Origin: Salvelinus alpinus
Lineage: Eukaryota; Chordata; Actinopteri; Salmoniformes; Salmonidae
Length of the DNA: 64,000 nucleotides
Assembly: GCF_045679555.1 (NCBI RefSeq)
Contig: NC_092094.1
Location: 17,941,905 to 18,005,904, forward strand
Direction of reading: 5' to 3'
Positions 55,607 to 64,000 of this stretch are shown piece by piece. Below the pieces are notes generated by a model. It did not search any database. It saw only the letters and a program-made list of their open reading frames with translations, and was not told the DNA's origin. The translations under genes were made by a program, and so were the position numbers. How positions within the stretch are numbered: position 1 is the first letter of the stretch; the number at the start of each line of letters is the position of its first letter.

Positions 55607-55769
55607 TGGACACAGCCGCTAACATGGTTGTTGTGTACCTAGCTGTTGGCTTTTGATTCTAGGTGATGAAAAATGTGTTTTCCCCCAACAAACTCATGTG
55701 TCTTGTTGTAGTTTTTTCTACTCTACTTAAAACTCTTTCTACAAATGGAGGCAGATTGTGAGTGCGATA

Positions 55770-56562
55770 TTTACATTTTACATTTAAGTCATTTAGCAGA
55801 CGCTCTTATCCAGAGCGACTTACAAATTGGTGCATTCACCTTATGATATCCAGTGGAACAACCACTTTACAATAGTGCATCTAACTCTTTTAAGGGGGGG
55901 GGGGGTTAGAAGGATTACTTTATCCTATCCTAGGTATTCCTTAAAGAGGTGGGGTTTCAGGTGTCTCCGGAAGGTGGTGATTGACTCCGCTGACCTGGCG
56001 TCGTGAGGGAGTTTGTTCCACCATTGGGGTGCCAGAGCAGCGAACAGTTTTGACTGGGCTGAGCGGGAACTGTACTTCCTCAGAGGTAGGGAGGCGAGCA
56101 GGCCAGAGGTGGATGAACGCAGTGCCCTTGTTTGGGTGTAGGGCCTGATCAGAGCCTGAAGGTACGGAGGTGCCGTTCCCCTCACAGCTCCGTAGGCAAG
56201 CACCATGGTCTTGTAGCGGATGCGAGCTTCAACTGGAAGCCAGTGGAGAGAGCGGAGGAGCGGGGTGACGTGAGAGAACTTGGGAAAGTTGAACACCAGA
56301 CGGGCTGCGGCGTTCTGGATGAGTTGTAGGGGTTTAATGGCACAGGCAGGGAGCCCAGCCAACAGCGAGTTGCAGTAATCCAGACGGGAGATGACAAGTG
56401 CCTGGATTAGGACCTGCGCCGCTTCCTGCGTGAGGCAGGGTCGTACTCTGCGAATGTTGTAGAGCATGAACCTACAGGAACGGGTCACCGCCTTGATGTT
56501 AGTTGAGAACGACAGGGTGTTGTCCAGGATCACGCCAAGGTTCTTAGCACTCTGGGAGGAGG
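55770..56562 (-). mobile_element. 5'-truncated L2-like LINE
   Basis: The minus strand ends with 'gtcgctctggataagagcgt' and an ATGTAAAATGTAAA tail near 55772-55790, typical of L2-type LINEs. It is truncated at about 56562. A run of 11 G lies at about 55896. Confidence 0.88.
55925..56533 (-). pseudogene. L2-like reverse transcriptase C terminus, open frame of 202 codons
   Basis: Unbroken reading: LDNTLSFSTNIKAVTRSCRF, LIQALVISRLDYCNSLLAGL, LQLIQNAAARLVFNFPKFSH, LHWLPVEARIRYKTMVLAYG and WWNKLPHDARSAESITTFRR up to the natural stop. It lacks the polymerase active site, which is lost by 5' truncation. Absence of any break over 600 bases suggests a fairly recent insertion. Confidence 0.88.
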
Positions 56563-57352
56563 ATATAATGGCAGACTCTCCCTGTGCAATTTCCCACAGT
56601 GCTTCAACCGGTTAAATATAGATTAGGCCGTGAACTATCCCATACCACACTGACTCCCTGGAATTGTTTGTGTTACTGTGTGTCTTCAACCCCCCCAGAG
56701 GATGCAAAGTTGAAATGTGTGCGAATTCCCAATCAGAAGTCATGTAGTTACATTTTATTTCTCTCTTGACTGAGCTAAAACGTCCCATGAGTGGTTCACT
56801 CCGGACAGAGAGAAGAGCAGTGGAGCTTGGAGCAGAGCGCATCTGAATTTCAGTGCCAGAGCCTTTGCTAGATGTGACGTTGCTATCTGCCAAATGTGAT
56901 TGGGTATGAGATGTGACACCACCTCTGGTCCACTAAAAGTGGTGGGGAGACGAGGACAGACTTCTCACTTGTTCGGGTTGCGCGCTCCTGCAGTCTGCAC
57001 ATAGCCGTTCAACTGATCCAAATATCAAATGGCATCATGTTTCAGGCCTCATGGAAACTGCAGTCTCCCCTACTTCAGAACTTTGATGGTTCCTTTAACA
57101 CATCCAGGTTTACATTTCAATTGACATGATGGGCAGAGTCATTGAGCGAACGTATTATACATCGAATAACAGATTTGATTTCCTTGGTTACATCATGAGC
57201 ACATGCTCCTACAATATGCTGCTTGAAATTGGTGGTATGCTTACTTGAAGAGGATGAATAACTGAATGATGACTAGTTGAATGGCGTAGCTTGTTCTGTT
57301 ATTTGGGCAGGTAATGGGAGAGACTGCAGACGGAGGGAGTGAATTGTGTGTA
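56563..57352. other. Gap with no recognised gene
   Basis: No exon or repeat recognised. Confidence 0.4.
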
Positions 57353-58262
57353 CACTACCATTCAAAAGTTTGGGGTCACTTAGAAATGTCCTTGTTTAGA
57401 AAGAAAAGCACTGTTAAAAAAATTCAATGTGTCCATTTAAAATAACATCAAATTGATCATAAATAGTGTAGACATTGTTAATGTTGTAAATTACTTGTAG
57501 CTGGAAAGGGCTGATTTGATGGAATATCTACATTAGGTGTACAGAGGCCCACTATCAGCAACCATCAATCCTGTGTTTCAATGGCACGTTGTTAGCTAAT
57601 CCAAGTTTATCATTTTAAAAGGCTAATTGATCATTAGAAAACCCTTTTGCAATTATGTTAGCACAGCTGAACTTGTTTTGATTAAAGAAGCAATAAAACT
57701 GGCCTTTAGACTAGTTGAGTATCCCAAGCATCAGCGGGTTCAATTACAGGCTCAAAATGGCCAGAAACAAAGTACTTTCTTCTGAAACTCGTCAGTCTGT
57801 TCTTGTTCTGAGAAATTAAGTCTATTCCATGCGAGAAATTGCCAAGAAACAGAAGATCTCGTACAACGTTGTGTACTACTCCCTTCACAGAACAGCGGGA
57901 GGCCCCGGTGCACAACTGAGCAAGAGGACAAGTACATTAGTGTCTAGTTTGAGAAACGGATGCCTCACAAGTCCTCAACTGGCAGCTTCATTAAATTGTA
58001 CCCGCAAAACACCAGTCTCAAAATCAACAGTGACGAGACGACTCCGGGATGCTGCCCTTCTAGGCAGAGTTGCACAGAAAAGCCATATCTCAGACTGGCC
58101 AATAAAAAGAAAAGATTAAGATGGGCTAAAGAACACAGACACTGGAAAGAGGAACTCTGGCTAGAAGGCCAGCATCCCGGAGTCGCCTGTTGATGTTGAG
58201 ACTGGTGTTTTGTGGGTACTATTTAATGAAGCTGCCAGTTGAGGACTTGAGGTGCCTGTTTA
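57353..58262 (+). mobile_element. Tc1-like element with internal inverted duplication
   Basis: Left terminus 'cactaccattcaaaagtttg' after TA at 57351. A normal right end is not seen. A segment at 57955-58067 recurs inverted at 58157-58261 (with small differences), about 90 bases apart. The element therefore ends in a backward copy of its own middle. Confidence 0.85.
57757..58115 (+). pseudogene. Tc1 transposase N-terminal half, decayed
   Basis: Starts MARNKVLSSETRQSVLVLRN then a TAA. It reads on as YSMREIAKKQKISYNVVYYS (DNA-binding helix), VSSLRNGCLTSPQLAASLNC and STVTRRLRDAALLGRVAQK. A frameshift then gives LRLANKKKRLRWAKEHRHW in the neighbouring frame. The catalytic half is absent, replaced by the inverted segment. 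Confidence 0.85.
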
Positions 58263-58730
58263 ATGGGCCTTGTTTCAGAGCTGTCATGACATCTCCAGCT
58301 ATGCAAATTAGGGATGTTTATGATGTTTTATGCAACAGTATCCTCCATGCTTTAAACAGGATGTACTATTTCAACTTCTGTTTCCCTGTGACTGGTCAGT
58401 GGAAATGTGGGTTCACACTGAGAATCTTATATGAAGGAGTGCATGTTGTATTGTGTCTTGAACATGCTAGAGATATTACATACATTTTAATGTGACAACT
58501 CCTTGTTTTGATTTTTAAAAAGGTCCAGTAACATAATCAAGCTACAGGGTGCAAATTATTCTTGTGGACTTTTTAAGAGAATACATTTTTGTCATGTTTT
58601 ATTAGGCGTGCTATTAGTTACCATGTAACATTATTACTTGATATGGTCTCCCACAGAGCAAATGTCTAGATTACTTAGTCTGAGTGCGGAGTGACGCTGT
58701 AATAAAATCAAATGCCATTTTCCTTTCCAG
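58262..58730. other. mical2 upstream intron sequence
   Basis: No exon seen. It ends in the acceptor tract 'ccattttcctttccag' (58715-58730). Confidence 0.5.
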
Positions 58731-58823
58731 AACCCGCTGAGATGGCAGTTGTCATAGTCTAACTAAGCCTGTGAGGGCTGGGGCCGGAGCGAGGGACTGC
58801 CCAGACAGTCTCCAAAACGGAAG
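58731..58823 (+). other. mical2: mical2 5' untranslated part of exon, with a six-codon upstream ORF
   Basis: The exon starts after acceptor tttcctttccag at 58731. It contains ATG GCA GTT GTC ATA GTC TAA at 58742-58762 (six codons, stop included separately), well before the main ATG at 58824. The main ATG has A at -3 (aag-ATG). Confidence 0.65.
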
Positions 58824-59087
58824 ATGTGTGAAACAGAGGATGAGAGGAGTGCTCAGGCCAGGCAGCTCTTTGAGAACTTTGTCCAGGCGTCCACGTGTAA
58901 GGGCACTATGCAGGCCTTTAGTATCTTATGCAGGCAGATGGATCTGGACCCGCTGGACTACAGGAACTTCTACAGCAACCTCAAAGCCACGGTCACCAAC
59001 TGGAAGGCCAAGGCCCTCTGGACGAAACTGGACAAGAGAGCCGGCCACAAGGAGTACAAGAAAGCCCAAGCCTGTGAGGGCACTAGG
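58824..59087 (+). CDS. mical2: mical2 first coding exon (residues 1-88)
   Basis: MICAL2 is an actin-oxidising flavin monooxygenase with additional calponin-homology and LIM domains. This exon codes only the N-terminal helical part of the monooxygenase domain. It reads [75 protein letters not shown] and ends CEGTR at the donor AGG/GTAAGA, phase 0. It aligns without gaps with what I remember of vertebrate MICAL2, better than with MICAL1 or MICAL3. The FAD-binding GxGxxG is expected in the next exon, which is not in the window. It faces away from dkk3. Confidence 0.93.
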
Positions 59088-59111
59088 GTAAGAAATCACC
59101 CAAGCTTTTAC

Positions 59112-59245
59112 ACAGTGGAGGCTGCTGAGGGGAGGACGCCTCCTAATAATGTCTGGAATGGGACAATGGAATGGTATTACGCTCCAGGCATTACCACGAG
59201 CCCGTCCTTCCCAATTATGGTACCACCAACCTGTGCTTTCACAGT
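59112..59245. repeat. Short dispersed repeat in mical2 intron 1
   Basis: 'acagtggaggctgctgaggg' to 'gtaccaccaacctgtg' with inner 'ccaggcattaccacgagccc'. I recognise it as a common salmonid MITE-like repeat. It begins 24 bases after the mical2 donor. Confidence 0.6.
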
Positions 59246-60510
59246 AACGTTGACTCAGGCGCCGCTCCAGAATCTCCCATAAGTGTTCAAGTGTGGGTAG
59301 TGGTAAAAGTGACTAAACAATCAGGATATACTGTATAATAAACAGTAGCAGCAGCGTGCGTGCATGTGTGCGGTGTCAATATTTGTATGTTGGATTGTCA
59401 GTGTAGTGTGTGGGGGTAGAGTCTAGTGAGTGTGCAAGGGAGTCAGTGCAAAATAATTAAAATAAATAGTGGGTCAATGTAAATGAGGGCATAGCCATGG
59501 TAGCCAAAGTAATGGCCTGCCCAGCATTTTTATACATAAGCATGATGTGATGTTATTTGCGTAATTAACATCGGCACCACAGCTGTGTGGAAGCAGCTGC
59601 TTTCAATATACTTTGTATCCCTCATTTGCTCAAGTGTTTCCATTATTTTGGCCTAAAATGAATAAACCCTATTTGCCTTTGGGCAGAGCTTCCACATTGG
59701 GATTGAATACATGATATTCTCCATGCTAATATCCCATATCTGCATAAGGAATGATGATTCATAGCTGGTTGGTTTTGATTTATAACTTCCCTGTGTCAGA
59801 TGTAGCGAAGAGTCTGGTCACCGTCTGTGACGGAATAGGCTACTTTTTTATCTTTACTACTATGAGCCAGACTACAGTTTATTTTTTTAATCAAATTGAA
59901 GCCCTGTGACATCAATTCACATTCACTCAAAACTATAGTTTACAACTTGAAAAGTGGTTCTTACTTATAAAATGTTGGTCAAATGTATTTGTAATGATTC
60001 CTTAGTTCCTGCCAAGGCAGCAGCTACTCTAGAGGTTAAAGTACTATTTACAGTATGTTAAAGTACTAGTTGTACAGTAGGTTCATTATGTGACTTATAT
60101 TTCATGGTAATGTTATGATGCACGGCAGACTGTTGCTGTGTATCTCTTATACTGTTTTGAGATGATATCCCTACACACCCAGCTGGTAGCCGCTTCTTAT
60201 GGGAGCAATACAGAGAACAGCTACACTGCATACGTCCACAGGATCATGTCAAACAAGGAAAGCATGATTAACCTCCTCACACATGAAACAAATTATTTGA
60301 CAGTGCAAAATCAGCAAATCCATTACGACGCAATGGATTTGATAATGCAGGCTGTTTTGAAAAAATATTATTTCTGCCCATTTTAGATGTACGTTTTCTT
60401 GGATGTTTAGCGTAGTGTTTGAATGACAAAATTCTCAGAGGAAAATATTAGAGGTCCTAAGGGAAGGATGCTGGAGTTAGATAGGCCTAGATGACGGTGG
60501 TGCTTGTCTA
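59246..60510. other. mical2 intron 1 sequence with one Tc1 scrap
   Basis: Contains the Tc1 fragment 59488-59655 ('gcatagccatggtagccaaa' to 'tgtttccattattttggc'), related to 42085-42320. Otherwise no exon. Confidence 0.5.
59488..59655. mobile_element. Tc1 terminal fragment ('caggtaactgccaaaata' family)
   Basis: Matches the right part of the 40301-42323 element ('gcccagcatttttatacata', 'ctttcaatatactttgtatc'), with a single copy of the unit duplicated there. It ends at 'cattattttggc'. Confidence 0.8.
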
Positions 60511-61506
60511 CAGTCGTGGCCAAAAGTTGAGAATGACACAAATATTAATTTTCACAAAGTCTCCTGCCTCAGTTTGTTAGATGGAAATTTGCATATACTC
60601 CAGAATGTTATGAAGAGTGATCAGATGAATTGCAATTAATTGCCAAGTCCCTCTTTGCCATGCAAATGAACTGAATCCCCAAAAAACATTTCCACTGCAT
60701 TTCAGCCCTGCCACAAAAGGACCAGTTGACATCATGTCAGTGATTCTCTCGTTAACACCGGTGTGAGTGTTGACGAGGACAAGGCTGGAGATCACTCTGT
60801 CATGCTGATTGAGTTCGAATAACAGACTGGAAGCTTCAAAAGGAGGGTGGTGCTTGGAATCATTGTTCTTCCTCTGTGAAGCATGGTTACCTGCAAGGAA
60901 ACACGTGCCGTCATCATTGCTTTTTTTTGCCAAAGAACACAGCCATGAATAAAGAATGGTACCAACACTTCCTCCGAGAGCAACTTCTACCAACCATCCA
61001 GGAACAGTTTGGTGACGAACAATGCCTTTTCCAGCATGATGGAGCACCTTGCCATAAGGCAAAAGTGATAACTAAGTGACTCGGGGAACAAAACATCAAT
61101 ATTTTGGGTCCATGGGCAGGAAACTCCACAGACCTTAATCCCATTGAGAACTTGTGGTCAATCCTCAAGAGGCGGGTGGACAAACAAAACCCCACAAATT
61201 CTGACAAACTCCAAGCATTGATTATGCAAGAATGGGCTGCCATCAGTCAGGATGTGGCCCAGATTATTTGACAGCATGCCAGGGCGGATTGCAGAGGTCT
61301 TGAAAAAGAAGGGTCAACCCTACAAATATTGACTCTTTGCATCAACTTCATGTCATTGTCAATAAAAGCCTTTGACACTTATGAAATACTTGTTACTATG
61401 GAATACTGAAGTATAATGACATCTGACAAAAATATCTAAAGAAACTGACGCAGCAAACTTTGTGGAAATCATAATTTGTGTAATTCTCAACTTTTGGCCA
61501 CAACTG
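60511..61506 (+). mobile_element. Tc1-like element, 'cagtcgtggcc' family, internally deleted
   Basis: Perfectly bounded by TA (60509-60510, 61507-61508) with termini cagtcgtggccaaaagttga and its complement. The same family as 12879-14432, in opposite orientation and about 560 bases shorter. Confidence 0.93.
60886..61340 (+). pseudogene. Tc1 transposase with a large internal deletion
   Basis: Opens MVTCKETRAVIIA at 60886 and then jumps, after TTTTTTTT, to PKNTAMNKEWYQHFLREQLL, so most of the DNA-binding domain and the first catalytic aspartate are gone. FQHDGAPCHKAKV follows, then TGA at 61077. The next part NINILGPWAGNSTDLNPIEN (SPDLNP changed to STDLNP) is readable, followed by more frameshifts. 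Confidence 0.87.
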
Positions 61507-61673
61507 TAGACTAGCCAAATTCCATGGACAACTATTTTCTTGCCTCCCATTTTAAAGTGGGATTATGGTTTTTGTTTTACATTGCTGTAGTGACTGGAAT
61601 AGTTTTGGTTCTTATGCCTGCTTGTTTATGTACCAAATGTATATTTGCATATCCTATTCATTCAGAATGGTTC

Positions 61674-61882
61674 TCGCCCGAGTGGCGCAATGGTCTAAGG
61701 CACTGCATCTCAGTGCTTGAGGTGTCACTACAGACACCCTGGTTCGAATTCGGGCTGTATCACAACAGGCTGTGATTGGGCGGTGCACGATTGGCCCAGT
61801 GTTGTCCGGGTTTGGCCTGCTGTAGGCCGTCATTGTAAATAAGAATTTGTTCTTAACTGACTTGCCTAGTTAAATAAATAAA
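61674..61882 (+). repeat. tRNA-Leu-like SINE, nearly full length
   Basis: 'cgagtggcgcaatggtctaa' (A box region), 'ctggttcgaattcgggctgt' (B box GGTTCGAATTC), 'cagtgttgtccgggtttggc' and the tail 'gtaggccgtcattgtaaata' to 'agttaaataaataaaatg'. Good A and B boxes make this the best-preserved SINE here. Confidence 0.92.
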
Positions 61883-62029
61883 ATGTATACAGTGATATTG
61901 TAATATACACTTGCATTCCATATGGGTGATTCGCTTGAGTATGTCAGTTGTATTGAATTGTTGACCCTCCAGACCTTTGGAAAGCATCGCCTGGAGTTTG
62001 TACTTTTTATATTTCATAAATTCAACGTA

Positions 62030-63455
62030 CAGTACCAGTCAAGTTTGGACACACCTACTCATTCAAGGGTTTTCCTTTATTTTCAACAAGGTAGAAGAGT
62101 AGTGAAGACATCAAAACTATGAAATAAAACATATGGAATCATGTAGTAACCAAAAAAGTGTTAAACAAATCGATATATTTTATATTTGAGATTCTTCAAA
62201 GTAGCCACCCTTTGCCTTGATGACAGCTTTGTAGACTCTTGGCATTCTCTCAAAACGCTTCATGAGTAATGCTTTTCCAACCATCTTGAAGGAGTTCCCA
62301 CATGCTGAGCACTTGTTTGCTGCTTTTCCTTCACTCTGCGGTCCCACTTATCCCAAACCATCTCAATTGGGTTGAGGTTGGGTGATTGTGGAGGCCAGGT
62401 CATCTGATGCAGCACTCCATCACTCTCTTTGGTCAAATAGCCCTTACACAGCCTAGAGGTGTGGTGGGTCATTGTCCTGTTGAAAAACAAATGATAGTCC
62501 CACTAAGTGCAAACCAGATGGGATGGCATATCGCTGCAGAATGCTGTGGTAGCCATACTGGTTAAGTGTGCCTTGAATTCTAAATAAATCAGTGAGTCAC
62601 CAGCAAAGCACCATCACACCTCCAGGCTACAGGGTGGGAACCACACATGCAGAGATCATCCATTCACATTCACCTACTCTGCGTCAGACTCAGCGGTTGG
62701 AACCAAAAATCTCAAATTTAGAATCACGAGACCAAAGGACAGATTTCTACCGGTCTATTGTCCATTGCTCGTGTTTCTTGGCTCAAGCAAGTCTCTTCTT
62801 ATTGGTGTCCTTTAGTAGTGGTTTCTTTGCAGCAATTCCACCATGAAGGCCTGCTTCACGGTCTCCTCTGAACAGTTGATGTCTGTTAATCTGAGGTCTG
62901 TCAATCTGAGGTGCAGTTAACTCTAATGAACTTATCCGCTGTAGCAGAGGAAACTCTTTCTTTCCTGTGGCGGTCCTCGTGAGAGCCAGTTCCATCATAG
63001 CGCTTGATGGTTTTTGCACTTTCAAAGTTCTTGACATTTTCCGTATTGACTGACCTTCATGTCTTAAAGTAATGATGGACAGTCCTTTCTCTTTGCTTAT
63101 TTGAGCTGTTCTTGCCATAATAGGGCTAACTTCTGTATACCCCCCTACCTTGTCACAACACAACTGATTGGCTTAAACGCATTAAGAAAAATACATTCCA
63201 CGAATTTACTTTTAACAAGGAACACCTTTTTTAATTTAAATGCATTCCAGGTGACTACGTCATGAAGCTGGTTGAGAGAATGCAATGGGTGGCTCCCTGT
63301 GAATAATCTCAAATGTAAAATATATTTTAGATAACACTTTTTTCTTTTTGGTTAGTACATGTTTCCATATGTTATTTCATAGTTTTATTATTCTACAATA
63401 TAGTAAAAATAAAGAACCCCTGGTAGGTGTGTGTACAAACTTTTGGCTGATACTG
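62030..63455 (-). mobile_element. Tc1-like element ('cagtaccagtcaaaagtttgg' family), near full length
   Basis: Starts 'cagtaccagtcaagtttgga' at 62030 and ends at 63455 before TA, with 'atttcatagttttattattc' inside the terminal region. Full length except for small losses. Confidence 0.9.
62240..63115 (-). pseudogene. Tc1 transposase, decayed
   Basis: Minus strand: TAQISKEKGLSIITLRHEGQ with SIRKMSRTLKVQ (DNA-binding helix, 62980-63110). Later [20 protein letters not shown] in a shifted frame, and MTWPPQSPNLNPIEMVWDKW (62345-62410, third catalytic block). The first and second aspartate blocks are corrupted. Many indels. Confidence 0.85.
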
Positions 63456-64000
63456 TATTTGTTAAATAGTGCAGCAGTATTAAGGGATCTTGGATTTCAT
63501 GTGTGCACAGGGACCCATGAACCAATCAGGGTTGGGTTTTGTTTCTGAAAGTGATGAAATATCACCATATGTTTACATTGTACAGATGTTAACAAAAAAT
63601 GTTCATTATGAAACTAGGTCTGGTCTTTTGTGAAATCCCTCTTCTGGGCATCGTGTCTGAACCTGAATGACACTGGATACACCTCTGTATGGCAGCACCA
63701 GTTTCTCACAGCTGCAGTATAGACAAGACATCTCAATAAACAAGGAAACTTGTATTTTGCCAGACCTTTAAAAACACTTGTCACACGTGGGTAAACACCT
63801 GAGTATTGGCCCTGCCAGACTTGCAGGGACTTAACTCATCATCCCTATTGTTGTATCAACCGTTTTTTCCCCCTTAGTTGACATCTTATGGTGCGATCTG
63901 TGTAGGGTTCATGACAAGCTCTGGAAACTGTACACAACAAGGTGCGTGCTGACTCGAGCATTCTCTAAGAATAGCCCAAAACCCACAGCTCCACACAGAG
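63456..64000. other. mical2 intron 1, nothing recognised
   Basis: No MICAL exon is present. The acceptor-like tttttcccccttag (63861-63874) is followed by an open frame to the window end (VDILWCDLCRVHDKLWK and on) that does not resemble MICAL exon 2 (which should start CLIVGGGPCG). Confidence 0.45.

Noticed and set aside
63875-64000. mical2 exon 2 after the acceptor-like site at 63874
   Set aside because: The translated sequence does not resemble MICAL (no GxGxxG region) in any frame.

Overview
This window is vertebrate nuclear DNA, almost certainly from a salmonid fish (trout, salmon or char). The evidence is its dense load of Tc1/mariner copies from many salmonid families (one is a Sleeping Beauty-type element), tRNA-derived SINEs with the salmonid 3' tail, a Rex1 LINE, TTAA-flanked elements and solo LTRs. 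Family names come from memory of these repeats, not from a search.

Two host genes are supported. Minus strand, 23.3-32.6 kb: a complete seven-exon dkk3 gene (Dickkopf-3, a secreted cysteine-rich glycoprotein). The seven coding pieces join without a phase error to 843 nt (280 aa). The last coding piece is only 25 nt and supplies the tenth cysteine of the second cysteine-rich domain. Plus strand, 58.7-59.1 kb: the first coding exon of mical2 (residues 1-88), with the rest beyond the window. The divergent dkk3/mical2 arrangement matches the vertebrate neighbourhood of these genes.

Layout. 1-1.1 kb: Tc1 cut by the window edge. 1.1-5.5 kb: mostly unassigned, with a TTAA-flanked element at 3.6-4.7 kb. 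5.5-11.1 kb: a long minus-strand LINE (2A-like peptide motif, endonuclease, reverse transcriptase) split by a Sleeping Beauty-type Tc1. 11.5-15.6 kb: an orphan terminal exon, a Tc1, and a multi-exon integrase-like pseudogene. 16-23 kb: SINE and Tc1 fragments. 23.3-32.6 kb: dkk3, with SINEs, a Tc1 carrying a solo LTR, a TTAA MITE and a near-perfect hairpin in its introns. 33.7-48 kb: LINE and Tc1 copies, a 1432-bp solo LTR inside a Tc1, and two abutting TTAA elements. 49-55.1 kb: Rex1 LINE broken by two solo LTRs, one of which contains a Tc1 rearranged into a giant inverted repeat. 55.1-58.3 kb: Tc1 fragment, L2-like LINE end, and a second fold-back Tc1. 58.7-64 kb: mical2 exon and intron 1 with further Tc1 copies and a SINE.

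All transposase and reverse transcriptase genes read here are broken. No CRISPR, rRNA, intact tRNA gene or bacterial feature was seen. The most unusual structures are the 587-bp-arm fold-back Tc1, the 2A-like motif in the LINE, the dkk3 micro coding exon, and the exact target duplications around four solo LTRs.
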